From: Hwangdonia seohaensis
Lineage (GTDB): Bacteria; Bacteroidota; Bacteroidia; Flavobacteriales; Flavobacteriaceae
Length of the DNA stretch: 64,000 nt
Direction of reading: 5' to 3'
Assembly (NCBI RefSeq): GCF_031932625.1
Contig: NZ_JAVSCK010000003.1
Span: forward strand, 496,001-560,000
A model generated the notes under the pieces. That model worked only from the letters and a program-made list of their open reading frames with translations, ran no database searches and was not told the DNA's origin. The translations under genes were made by a program, and so were the position numbers. Positions 25,708 to 34,556 of the stretch are shown here, in pieces; position 1 is the first letter of the stretch; each line of letters opens with the position of its first letter.

Positions 25708-26569
25708 GGTGTAATTTACAACCGCATTTATGGCAGTATTTGGCTTCGTCTTGATGCTTAACCGCTAAACAATTTACGCAACATTGTGAGTTAAGTTGAA
25801 CTGGCATGGTTTTGTTTTGGGGCGTGTTTTCTTTTTCTTTCACAGATTTGTTTTGGCTGGTATATTCTGCCGATACAATACCTGTTGGCACCGCAATAAT
25901 ACCATAACCCAAAATCATAACAAAAGAGGCAATAAATTGCCCAAGTGGGGTTTGTGGAGTAATGTCTCCAAAGCCCACCGTTGTTAGGGTTACTATACAC
26001 CAATAAACACTTTTTGGTATGTTAGAAAACCCGTTTTCTTCACCTTCAACCAAATACATAATAGTGCCCAAAATAATGGCAACAATTATAACGGCAAATA
26101 AGAACACCGATATTTTTGCTCTACTGGCTTTTAAAGCATTTAACAAATTATTTGATGCGCCTAAATAACGCGCCAGTTTCAATATTCTAAAAACCCGCAA
26201 TAGCCTTAAAGCACGTAATGCGGCAAGGGCGTGTACACCTCCAATAATTAACGAAATGTATTTGGGTATGGTTGAAAGTAAATCTACAATACCATAAAAG
26301 CTAAAAATGTACTTTATCGGGCGCCTTACGGTTAATATTCTTGCGATATATTCGATGGTAAATAAAATGGTAATGATCCATTCTGAAATATTGAGGAAGT
26401 TATGGAAGTTTTCATCAATACTTTGAACGCTCTCCAGCATAACCAGTAAAATACTTGCGAGAATGGTTATTAGCAAAACTACATCAAACAGCTTGCCTTC
26501 GGGCGTGTCGGCTTCATAAATAATTTCATGAAGCTTTACTCGCCATTTATTTCTAGTGTATTTACTCAT
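25700..26569 (-). CDS. Voltage-gated-type K+ channel with C-terminal zinc ribbon
   Basis: A 289-residue six-helix ion channel. The S4-like helix carries regularly spaced Arg (ALRALRLLRVFRILKLARYL, about residues 115-135) and the pore has the K+ selectivity filter TVGFGD (about 198). After S6 there is a short linker, then a Cys/His cluster at the C-terminus (CCVNCLAVKHQDEAKYCHKCGCKLH, split here for brevity: CVNC at about 264 and CHKCGC at about 280), which looks like a small zinc ribbon. The channel probably passes K+; the ribbon may sense metal or redox state. The gene is coupled to miaA. Confidence 0.87.
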   Translation of the reverse strand: MSKYTRNKWRVKLHEIIYEADTPEGKLFDVVLLITILASILLVMLESVQSIDENFHNFLNISEWIITILFTIEYIARILTVRRPIKYIFSFYGIVDLLSTIPKYISLIIGGVHALAALRALRLLRVFRILKLARYLGASNNLLNALKASRAKISVFLFAVIIVAIILGTIMYLVEGEENGFSNIPKSVYWCIVTLTTVGFGDITPQTPLGQFIASFVMILGYGIIAVPTGIVSAEYTSQNKSVKEKENTPQNKTMPVQLNSQCCVNCLAVKHQDEAKYCHKCGCKLHHE

Positions 26570-26594
26570 AAACTCAAAAGTAGTAAAAGATTTG

Positions 26595-28553
26595 CTATTT
26601 CTTCTTTAATAATATAAGCGAGTTGGTTTGTATATCTACAATTTTGCTCATAAACGCTTTTAAATACGGATAATATTCTGGTGGGTAAACTGCATCTTGA
26701 AAACTGATTTTTAACATGATATTAATTGCGTTACCACTCAAAATATTGGAAAAATGTACGGTTCCTTTATTGTTTGGTAAAGCAAAACTTGCATTTTCCG
26801 GTTTTTCCAACACGGTATAAGCATCACTAAAATTAAGCTTTAATATGTAATAATATGCGCCTTTGTATCCGAAATCGATGGGGTAGGTACGCTCTTGAAG
26901 TTTAAAAGGATTTTCTTTAAAAAACGCCGTAAAATAAGGGTTTAAATAAATGTTGTCTCCAGTTTCGTCCCAATTATATTCAATATTATAAGTTTCTAAA
27001 AAATCCGGATTTGTTTTTTCCTCGTTTGTTACCTTATGATTTGAAATTTCTATGTTTGGGTATCTGTCTTCTAAGTTTGTTACGTAAGCATCACTGTTTT
27101 GATGATATCTTTTTCTGTTGGCCAAAGCATGATAACCTGTTTGTTTAGAGTTTACAATACCTGTAATGTTATCGTTTTTATCCATATTCAGTTCTGCTCT
27201 AAATTGGATGGTCGATAATTTATTGGGTTTTAAATCTATCCACTCGCTTCCGTTTTTAAAATCCATTAATCGGCCGTAGTTATTCAAACACCTAAAGGGT
27301 ATCTCGCCAAAGCTCAAATATTTGTCTGTAGCATCAAGTAGGTACGTTTTATCGTTAATAGTAGCTTGGACAATTAAATAGTTAAAATCTGAAATTACCG
27401 GATATATTTTAGTGGGAAACCCATTATCCCTTGTTGAAATTAAAACGGGATTAACATCAATATTGGCTTCTTTTAACAAGTTGTGCAACAAGATATTTAT
27501 TGATGATACGTTGCCCGATTTATTTTTAATTAAATCTCTAACCGATACATCTGAAAATATTTTATAATCGCCGTTCCAAGTGTAATTTTCTTGAACATGT
27601 TTATAAATGGCATCGGCTTTTTTATAAGCGTCTTTTTCGGTAATAACGGAATGGCTTACAAAATCTTCTAAATTAAAGGATTTTGAGAGTTGCTTGCCAA
27701 TATCTTTATCGGTTCTAAATTCCCTATCTGTGGTTTTCCATGTTTTGGTGTAATTATTTATTCTGCCATCAAATCCTTTAAATACTTTTAGCTCGTATTC
27801 AATCCGGGCTAAGTAATTATATTTACTGGTCATATAATCTTCTTCAATAAAAGCCGGAATATCTTTCATGGCATAAGAGGAAATGGTGCAATCGGCGTGG
27901 GAACCATTACCACCGTATAAACAATTTCGTTTTATTTTCTGATCGTTTTTAAACAATTTTTGGCCTCCAACTAATTTAATATTGTACTCGTAAATGGCAG
28001 GAATACTTGTGTTGTATTCGCTATAAAGCTTAGGAATATCGCTCTGAAAGCTCCAACCTTGATAATTAAACTTAAAAGGCGATTGCAGGGTGTAACTATA
28101 ATTTATAACCGAACCCTCTTTAATATTTGGTAGCGTAAATTTTACCAATGTGAAATCGTCATTGTATTCTTCTTCAAAAATATGGGCGTCGCTTAATTTG
28201 GTGCTAGTCACTTTTCCGTCGACCAAATTATAAGTCGTAGCGATAATATTTTTTACTTTTTCTTTTCGGTCATCGCTTTTTTGTAAATAAATGGTAACAT
28301 TGGCCTTATTAAAACCTTCGCGATTTAGTATTTTTATTTTGCGTTTTTCTTCGGTAACTAAAGAAAAATCGTTGTTATCAATATAACTGTTTCCGTATTC
28401 GTATAAAACCAAAGCATTTGCTGTCGAATCTTTTTCGTAAACATTTAGCTCTAAATCAGCACGAGTGACTTTTAACGTTTCTGAATTAAAATTGGTTTGA
28501 GCATAAATGGAAGTGTTTAAAAGCAGAAGTAGGAGTAGGGTAATTTTTTGCAT
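26595..28553 (-). CDS. DUF3857/transglutaminase-like exported protein
   Basis: A 652-residue protein with a signal peptide (about 1-19, ending SIYAQ), an N-terminal DUF3857 beta domain (about 40-220; KIKILNREGFNKANVTIYL, VKFTLPNIKEGSVINYSYTLQSPF) and a transglutaminase-like region (about 265-400). In the latter the usual Cys is replaced: NKSGNVSSINILLHNLLKEANI has Ser where many members have Cys, so catalysis is doubtful. Residue DATDKYLSFGEIPFRCLN matches the family's downstream Asp region. The cell-surface role is unknown. It lies 6 bases from the exonuclease gene upstream. Confidence 0.75.
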   Translation of the reverse strand: MQKITLLLLLLLNTSIYAQTNFNSETLKVTRADLELNVYEKDSTANALVLYEYGNSYIDNNDFSLVTEEKRKIKILNREGFNKANVTIYLQKSDDRKEKVKNIIATTYNLVDGKVTSTKLSDAHIFEEEYNDDFTLVKFTLPNIKEGSVINYSYTLQSPFKFNYQGWSFQSDIPKLYSEYNTSIPAIYEYNIKLVGGQKLFKNDQKIKRNCLYGGNGSHADCTISSYAMKDIPAFIEEDYMTSKYNYLARIEYELKVFKGFDGRINNYTKTWKTTDREFRTDKDIGKQLSKSFNLEDFVSHSVITEKDAYKKADAIYKHVQENYTWNGDYKIFSDVSVRDLIKNKSGNVSSINILLHNLLKEANIDVNPVLISTRDNGFPTKIYPVISDFNYLIVQATINDKTYLLDATDKYLSFGEIPFRCLNNYGRLMDFKNGSEWIDLKPNKLSTIQFRAELNMDKNDNITGIVNSKQTGYHALANRKRYHQNSDAYVTNLEDRYPNIEISNHKVTNEEKTNPDFLETYNIEYNWDETGDNIYLNPYFTAFFKENPFKLQERTYPIDFGYKGAYYYILKLNFSDAYTVLEKPENASFALPNNKGTVHFSNILSGNAINIMLKISFQDAVYPPEYYPYLKAFMSKIVDIQTNSLILLKKK

Positions 28554-28559
28554 GATGTA

Positions 28560-29921
28560 TTAAAGCGTAATAATTTTTAACCGTTTATTTTTTCTGAGGT
28601 AACTTTGTATAATGTGTTGGGTGTCCCTATTGTTGGCCATAGGTGTAATGATGGATTCTAAAATCTCGATATTGTTTATTTGGTAATTCAAATTGAAATA
28701 GCCCAAACCTTTAAACACCCCATTTTCAATTAAGATGGCACTGCGTTCATCAACCGCTCGACCTTTATCGACAATAACCATGTTTTTATTGTTGTAACTG
28801 TTTTTATCAATTAACTCCTGTACACGTTTGTTGTAAATTTCGGCAGATTCTTTTTCAATACAGGCGCCATGGCAGGTTTTAATATCGTAGTTAAAGCAGC
28901 TGGTTTTGGTTTTGTAAAGTCCCGTTAATTTTTGGCAAAGGTTATAATCTTCAACCGCTTTTGTAATAAAACTTTTTCCGCTTTGGCGGTTGCTAAATGT
29001 GGTTATCGATTTTTTTCTTCCGTCGGCAACATCAATCTTTAAATTAATATAGCCGTTTTCATCCTTAAAACTATACAGGACATGAGTAAAAACGTTACGT
29101 CGTAAGGCCCTGTTATAAATGGGTTTGTTGTGTTTAATGGCTTCGCTTTCCTTTAGAAGCGCCACCAATTCGCTGCCCGTGGCTTCGTAAGTTACCGTGG
29201 CCACGTTTTGTTGTATTTTTTTTGATTTTTGATTGGTATTGGTAAAATGCTGATTGATGCGCTTTTTTATATTATTGCTTTTCCCGATGTAAATAATGTC
29301 GCCATTGGCTTTGTGGATATAGTAAACCCCTGTTTCTGAAGGCATTTGCTCTATAATATCGATGTGGCGAGGTTCTAATTGATGTTTGGGGTTTAAGCGA
29401 ACGGATTGTTGGATGATGTTTTTTGAAGTGTCTTTCTCCAACAGTATTTTAAACAACTTAACCGTAGCCATGGCGTCGCCGGAAGCACGATGCCTGTCGG
29501 TAACCGGAATACCAAGCGAACGTACCAACTTGCCCAAACTATAAGAGCTTTGCCCGGGAATTAAATCTTTTGCCAATTCAACGGTGCAAAGGGTTTTACG
29601 CTCAAAATCGAAGCCGAGGCGTTTAAACTCAGTTTTTAAAATTCGGTTGTCAAACTTCGCATTATGCGCCACGATAATACAATCTTCGGTAATTTCAACA
29701 ATACGTTTTGCCACTTCGTAAAACTTGGGAGCACTGCGTAACATGTTGCTATTTATACCTGTAAGGTTAACAACAAAGGGCTGTATCTCGCGTTCGGGAT
29801 TGATGAGGCTTATAAATTGATCGACTATCTCGTGGCCATCGTATTTGTAGATCGCAATTTCGGTTATGCCCTCTTCGTTATACTTACCACCGGTAGTTTC
29901 TATGTCTAATATTGCGTAAAT
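28560..29921 (-). CDS. DnaQ-like exonuclease fused to GIY-YIG nuclease, ATT start
   Basis: A 453-residue protein. The N-terminal DEDDh exonuclease has DIETTGG in its first motif, then IVAHNAKFDNRIL and HRASGDAMATVKLF. A GIY-YIG domain (about residues 195-275: GVYYIHKANGDIIYIGKSNNIKKRI) and a C-terminal UvrC-like part with Cys residues follow. An ATG exists only at 29744, but starting there would cut off the catalytic DxE motif. Upstream of IYAILDIETTGG the frame has just CAA, CTC, ACT and ATT before a TAA at 29931-29933. The ATT at 29919-29921 lies exactly where relatives have Met. It probably acts in DNA repair or processing. Confidence 0.82.
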   Translation of the reverse strand: MYAILDIETTGGKYNEEGITEIAIYKYDGHEIVDQFISLINPEREIQPFVVNLTGINSNMLRSAPKFYEVAKRIVEITEDCIIVAHNAKFDNRILKTEFKRLGFDFERKTLCTVELAKDLIPGQSSYSLGKLVRSLGIPVTDRHRASGDAMATVKLFKILLEKDTSKNIIQQSVRLNPKHQLEPRHIDIIEQMPSETGVYYIHKANGDIIYIGKSNNIKKRINQHFTNTNQKSKKIQQNVATVTYEATGSELVALLKESEAIKHNKPIYNRALRRNVFTHVLYSFKDENGYINLKIDVADGRKKSITTFSNRQSGKSFITKAVEDYNLCQKLTGLYKTKTSCFNYDIKTCHGACIEKESAEIYNKRVQELIDKNSYNNKNMVIVDKGRAVDERSAILIENGVFKGLGYFNLNYQINNIEILESIITPMANNRDTQHIIQSYLRKNKRLKIITL

Positions 29922-29996
29922 AGTGAGTTGTTATTTGTTGTTAAGCCGAAGTTCGTTAATTAAATTGCTACTGCAAACAGCGACCGCGATTGAAAA

Positions 29997-30656
29997 CTAA
30001 TTATAATTCCGTTCGCCAAATATACTACTTCCCACGCGAATCATATTACTGCCACAATCAATTGCCAATTGGTAATCGCCACTCATACCCATGCTTATAA
30101 TTTTGAATTCTGAATTCTGAATTCTGAATTTATCAAAACTCGTTTTTAATAAAGTGAATTCTTTTTCTATTTGATTCATATCATCGGTAAACGTTGCCAT
30201 TCCCATAACGCCAATAACTTTTATATGTTGTAATTCTGAAAAGGCATTGGATTGTAGAATTTCGGAAGCTTCGTCTGGCGACATTCCAAATTTAGAATCT
30301 TCTGAAGCAATTTTTATTTGAAGTAAACACGCTATTACTCTATCGTGTATTTTTCCTTGTTTGTTTATTTCCTTCAATAACTTAAGATTATCAACACCAT
30401 GAATTAAACTAACAAACTCAGCCATGTGTTTTACCTTATTGCGCTGTACATGACCAATCATGTGCCACTCAACGTCTTTGGGCATGTCTTGATATTTGTC
30501 AACCATTTCCTGGATTTTGTTTTCTCCAAAAACGCGCTGACCTGCATTGTAGGCTTCCATTAAATCGCTAATGGGCTTGGTTTTAGAAACAGCAACCAAA
30601 GTGACGTGCTCAGGTATTGTTGATTTTAAATTTTTTAGGTTTTGTTGGATGCTCAT
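29997..30656 (-). CDS. yggS: YggS-family PLP homeostasis protein
   Basis: A 219-residue PLP-binding protein (YggS/PLPBP) that helps balance free pyridoxal phosphate. The PLP Lys is in LVAVSKTKP, and WHMIGHVQRNK, GVMGMATF and ISMGMSGDYQLAI are conserved. Its oddity is at 30104-30130, where four consecutive copies of TGAATTC (last one variant) code for a surface stretch near FRIQNSEFK. The unit is 7 bases, so gain or loss of one copy would shift the frame. It is upstream of the exonuclease gene by 75 bases. Confidence 0.9.
   Translation of the reverse strand: MSIQQNLKNLKSTIPEHVTLVAVSKTKPISDLMEAYNAGQRVFGENKIQEMVDKYQDMPKDVEWHMIGHVQRNKVKHMAEFVSLIHGVDNLKLLKEINKQGKIHDRVIACLLQIKIASEDSKFGMSPDEASEILQSNAFSELQHIKVIGVMGMATFTDDMNQIEKEFTLLKTSFDKFRIQNSEFKIISMGMSGDYQLAIDCGSNMIRVGSSIFGERNYN
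30104..30130. repeat. Tandem TGAATTC heptamer tract inside yggS
   Basis: TGAATTC is repeated at 30104-30110, 30111-30117 and 30118-30124, followed by TGAATT at 30125-30130. The tract contains three EcoRI sites. The repeat is in the coding region of a conserved gene and is read through in three frames. Confidence 0.85.
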
Positions 30657-30760
30657 TTATAAGGGTTTGTTGTTAAGTTGCTTGCTGTTAAGTTGTACAT
30701 TCTAAACGACTTAACAGCTAACGAAATGCTTTTTTTAAATGATGTGGTGCATGCGACTTT

Positions 30761-31651
30761 TTACTTTAAAAACTGTTTGGCTACGTTTTCAGCCTTTCTG
30801 TTTTCAGAATAATCATAAAAACCTTCACCAGACTTTACACCCAATTTACCCGCTCGAACCATATTTACCAATAAAGGGCAAGGGGCGTATTTAGGGTTTT
30901 TAAAGCCTTCGTACATCACATTTAAAATGGAAAGACAAACATCTAAACCTATAAAATCGGCAAGTTGTAATGGTCCCATAGGGTGCGCCATACCAAGTTT
31001 CATAACGGTATCTATCTCTTCAACACCCGCAACGCCATTATATAAGGTTTCGATCGATTCATTAAGCATAGGCATTAATATGCGGTTGGCCACAAAACCT
31101 GGGTAGTCGTTAACCTCTGTTGGAGTTTTACCGAGCTTTCGGCTCATTTCCATAATGGTCTGGGTTACCGCATCGCTAGTGTTGTAACCACGGATAATTT
31201 CAACCAATTTCATAATGGGAACGGGATTCATAAAATGCATCCCAATAACCTTTTCCGGTCGTGAGGTTACCGCTGCGATTTGCGTTATGGAAATGGATGA
31301 GGTGTTTGTTGCCAAAATAGTTTCCTTTGGGCAGGCTTCATCTAATTGTTTGAAGATATTTAGTTTTAAATCTACGTTTTCGGTAGCCGCTTCAACCACA
31401 AGGTTAGCATTTTTAACACCTTCGGAAATATTTGTAAAGGTCGAAATATTTGACAGGGTATCGTTTTTATCGGCTTCGGTTATTTTTTCTTTGGCCACCA
31501 TTCTGTCTAAATTTTTAGAAATGGTTGCCATACCTTTTTTGAGCGAATCTTCACTAATATCAATAAGTTGAACTTTAAATCCGCTTTGTGCAAAAGTGTG
31601 TGCAATACCATTTCCCATGGTTCCTGCTCCAATTACGGCGATGTTTTTCAT
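30761..31651 (-). CDS. 3-hydroxyacyl-CoA dehydrogenase (3-hydroxybutyryl-CoA type)
   Basis: A 296-residue NAD-dependent dehydrogenase with N-terminal Rossmann fold (GAGTMGNGIAHTFAQSG) and C-terminal dimerisation domain. Catalytic His is in GMHFMNPVPIMKLVEII; the Ser and Asn of NTSSISITQIA and PGFVANRILMPMLNE are intact. It oxidises 3-hydroxyacyl-CoA in beta-oxidation or reduces acetoacetyl-CoA. The single-domain size fits the short paaH/hbd type rather than the FadB fusion. No other fatty-acid gene is adjacent. Confidence 0.9.
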   Translation of the reverse strand: MKNIAVIGAGTMGNGIAHTFAQSGFKVQLIDISEDSLKKGMATISKNLDRMVAKEKITEADKNDTLSNISTFTNISEGVKNANLVVEAATENVDLKLNIFKQLDEACPKETILATNTSSISITQIAAVTSRPEKVIGMHFMNPVPIMKLVEIIRGYNTSDAVTQTIMEMSRKLGKTPTEVNDYPGFVANRILMPMLNESIETLYNGVAGVEEIDTVMKLGMAHPMGPLQLADFIGLDVCLSILNVMYEGFKNPKYAPCPLLVNMVRAGKLGVKSGEGFYDYSENRKAENVAKQFLK

Positions 31652-31666
31652 ATAAAGCTATTTTTC

Positions 31667-31728
31667 ATTTCCGCGAAGGCGGAAATCTATTTTAATTTAT
31701 ATTCATTTTGTCTTGATACAAAACGAAT
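31667..31728. repeat. Two intergenic palindromes
   Basis: ATTTCCGC-GAAG-GCGGAAAT (31667-31686) is a perfect 8-bp hairpin. A second pair, ATTCATTTTGT (31701-31711) and ACAAAACGAAT (31718-31728), has one mismatch around CTTGAT. Both lie in the 263-base spacer between two minus-strand genes. They resemble short interspersed palindromes of Bacteroidota genomes. The rest of the spacer shows no gene. Confidence 0.65.
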
Positions 31729-31914
31729 CAAAAAATCATTTCAAAATTAGGAAATTGCTAAAGCACCATTCGCTTTCAGAATTTCGTGCTTAAAGCTTCG
31801 CTTTGCATCTTCATTCTTTCGCTCTTTATTTCTGAATTTTGATAATTCCGACTTTGTCGAAATTAGGGACTTGTATTTTTGCAATATTGTTTTTTAATTT
31901 TAATTACCTGTCTT

Positions 31915-32874
31915 TTAAAAACAATTAATTATTTGTGTTGCCACACGCAAAGCTTCGGTGCCATCGTGAAGGGTAACCACGGGTGTTGTGTTATTATTAA
32001 TGGCATCGGCAAAGGCTTCCAACTCATCAAGAATGGCATTGTTGTTTTTAATTTCAGGGTTATCAAAATAGATTTGTTTTTTAATACCTTCGGCATTTTG
32101 AAGAATCATATCGAAATCGCCCGGGTTTTCTGGGGCATCTTTCATTTTAACCACCTCACATTTCTTTTCTAAAAAATCAACTGAAATATAAGCGTCCTTT
32201 TGAAAAAACCGTGCTTTACGCATATTTTTTAACGAAATCCTGCTTGCCGTTAAATTGGCCACACAGCCGTTTTCAAATTCTAAGCGTGCATTGGCAATAT
32301 CGGGCGTATCGCTAATAACCGAAACGCCGCTTGCCGATATGGTTTTTACTTTAGATTTTACAACGCTTAAAATAATATCGATATCGTGAATCATTAAATC
32401 CAGCACCACGGGCACATCGGTACCACGCGGGTTAAATTCTGCCAACCGGTGCGTTTCAATAAACATGGGCGATTTAATGTCGTTTTTTACGGCGATAAAT
32501 GCAGGGTTAAAACGCTCTACATGTCCCACTTGTCCCCGAATATTGTGCTCTGCTAAAAGTTCTCTAATATGCTCCGCTTCCTCAACGGTATTGGTAATTG
32601 GTTTTTCAATAAAAATATGCTTGCCTTTAGCAATGGCTTGTTTGGCACATTCGTAATGCGACAGTGTAGGTGTTACAATATCTACCATATCTACGGCATC
32701 GATAAGGGCTTCGATCGTATCGAAAAATTTATAGCCAAATTCGGCTTCTACTTTTTTTCCGTTTTCCGCATCGGCGTCATAAAACCCAACAAGTTTGTAT
32801 TTATCCGATTGGTTAAGAAGTCTTAAATGAATTTTCCCCAGATGACCAGCACCTAGTACACCAGCTTTTAGCAT
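31915..32874 (-). CDS. Gfo/Idh/MocA family oxidoreductase
   Basis: A 319-residue NAD(P)-dependent oxidoreductase. The N-terminal Rossmann fold starts KAGVLGAGHLGKIHLRLL, the cofactor/catalytic segment IFIEKPITNTVEEAE carries the EKP motif, and VLDLMIHDIDIILSVV is the C-terminal domain's conserved His/Asp segment. Family members act on sugars or their derivatives; the substrate cannot be read from the sequence. Close Bacteroidota relatives are often found near tetrapyrrole or amino-sugar genes, but here no sugar gene is near. Confidence 0.85.
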   Translation of the reverse strand: MLKAGVLGAGHLGKIHLRLLNQSDKYKLVGFYDADAENGKKVEAEFGYKFFDTIEALIDAVDMVDIVTPTLSHYECAKQAIAKGKHIFIEKPITNTVEEAEHIRELLAEHNIRGQVGHVERFNPAFIAVKNDIKSPMFIETHRLAEFNPRGTDVPVVLDLMIHDIDIILSVVKSKVKTISASGVSVISDTPDIANARLEFENGCVANLTASRISLKNMRKARFFQKDAYISVDFLEKKCEVVKMKDAPENPGDFDMILQNAEGIKKQIYFDNPEIKNNNAILDELEAFADAINNNTTPVVTLHDGTEALRVATQIINCF

Positions 32875-33029
32875 ATTATTACGTTTTCTACAAAAATAAG
32901 ATATTTAACACAAGAAATTGATTATTTCCATCTAATTTTTTGCTTTATTGACACTTAAAAGAAATAGTGATTAAAATGGATTTAACTTAAAAATCTTTGC
33001 TTAATTTAGCTTTGAAAATTACCTGACCA

Positions 33030-33671
33030 TTGAAAGATACATTTAAACACAAAGGATTACGACAGCAGTTAGTTAACGTTATAAGGAACAAAGGAATAAC
33101 CAACGATGCGGTTTTAAAGGCTATTGGAAACATACCAAGGCATTTGTTTATGGACTCTGGTTTTTTAGACCATGCTTACCAAGATAAAGCGTTTCCTATT
33201 GCGGCAGACCAAACCATATCGCAGCCCTATACGGTGGCTTTTCAAACGGAATTGTTGGAAGTTAAAAAAGGCGACAAGGTTTTGGAAATTGGTACGGGCA
33301 GCGGGTACCAAACCGCTGTTTTATGCGAATTGGGAGCTAAGGTTTTTAGTATTGAACGCCAGCAGGAACTGTTTAAAAAAACCAGTAAGTTTTTACCAAA
33401 ATTGGGGTATCGTGCTAAAAAACTCGTTTTTGGCGATGGTTACAAAGGCCTACCGGAAGAAGCGCCTTTTGATAGTATTATTGTTACCGCCGGCGCACCG
33501 TTTGTGCCAAAACCCTTATTGAGCCAGTTAAAAATAGGAGGAAGGCTTGTAATACCCGTGGGCGATGATGTGCAAATTATGACGCTTTTTATTAGAAAAG
33601 GACCAAAGGAATTTGAACAACACGAGTTTGGTGAGTTTCGTTTTGTACCGCTTTTGGAGGATAGGAATTAA
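33030..33671 (+). CDS. pcm: Protein-L-isoaspartate O-methyltransferase
   Basis: A 213-residue methyltransferase that repairs isoaspartyl residues in damaged proteins using S-adenosylmethionine. Motif I is VLEIGTGSGYQTAVL, and the substrate region AFPIAADQTISQPYTVAFQTELL and ITVTAGAP-like IIVTAGAPFVPKPLL are intact. The start is TTG at 33030 (then KDTFKHKGLRQQLV), which fits the family N-terminus. A TAGCTTTG box at 33007-33014 resembles a -7 element but leaves a leader of only about 10 bases. Confidence 0.92.
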   Translation: MKDTFKHKGLRQQLVNVIRNKGITNDAVLKAIGNIPRHLFMDSGFLDHAYQDKAFPIAADQTISQPYTVAFQTELLEVKKGDKVLEIGTGSGYQTAVLCELGAKVFSIERQQELFKKTSKFLPKLGYRAKKLVFGDGYKGLPEEAPFDSIIVTAGAPFVPKPLLSQLKIGGRLVIPVGDDVQIMTLFIRKGPKEFEQHEFGEFRFVPLLEDRN

Positions 33672-33692
33672 GGATTTCAGTGTTCAGTCCGC

Positions 33693-34487
33693 TCATTTAC
33701 CCAATTTCAGTATCCGAAATGCTCCCTGAACTACCAACACAAAAACAATTGTGCCAATAATTAAATCAGGTTTGTTTGAGCTTAACCAATTTACCAAAAC
33801 TCCTGCAATTATTACTCCTAAATTTATAATCACGTCATTCGAGGTGAAAATCATACTCGCTTTCATATGTGCCTCTTCTTTGCTTTTGGACTTTTGTAAA
33901 ATGTAAAGACAAATTCCGTTTGCAATAAGTGCAAAAATCGAAACGATAATCATTGTCGAAAAATCGGGGAGTTTCTCATCTCCGAAAAATCTTATTAAAA
34001 CTTCTACAAATCCAATAATCGCAAGCGTGATTTGAAAATATCCAGCAAGTTTTGCAATCCGCTTTTTCTTAATTAAAGTTCCGCCAACCGCAAACAAACT
34101 AATTCCGTACACAAAACTATCGGCAAGCATATCCAAACTATCGGCAACAAGTCCCATGGATTTTGAAATGATTCCCGTTGTCATTTCGATAATAAAAAAG
34201 GCAAAATTTATTGCAAGTACAGACCAAAGTATCTTTTTTTGGTTTGCATTTTCTTTAAATTCCGTTTGGTCTGTATGTTCAGTCGATACTTTTTTTCCGC
34301 CTAAATTCAGTTCGATAACAGATTTTTCGATTTGGTCGATTTCTCCATTGTGAAAAACGGTCAATTTTCGATTAGGAATATCAAAATCCAAATTTGCAAT
34401 GCTTGAAATTCCATCCAATTTCATTCGGATTAGATTTTCCTCCGAAGGACAGTCCATCTTGGTAATTTCAAATATTGTCTTTTTCAC
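33693..34487 (-). CDS. Cation transporter, CDF-like, with N-terminal HMA-like domain
   Basis: A 264-residue membrane protein. Residues 1-70 look like a heavy-metal-associated domain (FEITKMDCPSEENLIRMKL) but have Cys-Pro-Ser-Glu-Glu instead of CxxC. The rest has six helices typical of cation diffusion facilitators, with conserved Asp clusters in ADSLDMLADSFVYG (helix II) and TSNDVIINLG (helix V). Such proteins export Zn, Cd, Co or Fe using the proton gradient. It converges with pcm and is in no obvious operon. Confidence 0.75.
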   Translation of the reverse strand: MKKTIFEITKMDCPSEENLIRMKLDGISSIANLDFDIPNRKLTVFHNGEIDQIEKSVIELNLGGKKVSTEHTDQTEFKENANQKKILWSVLAINFAFFIIEMTTGIISKSMGLVADSLDMLADSFVYGISLFAVGGTLIKKKRIAKLAGYFQITLAIIGFVEVLIRFFGDEKLPDFSTMIIVSIFALIANGICLYILQKSKSKEEAHMKASMIFTSNDVIINLGVIIAGVLVNWLSSNKPDLIIGTIVFVLVVQGAFRILKLGK

Positions 34488-34556
34488 TCGTTTTATTATT
34501 TTTTTGGATTAACATCAACACCTTATAACCTAAGCTAAATGAATAAATCGAGATTA

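Noticed and set aside
28560..29744. Shorter version of the exonuclease gene starting at ATG 29744
   Set aside because: It would remove the first catalytic motif DIETTGG, which is present in frame just upstream.
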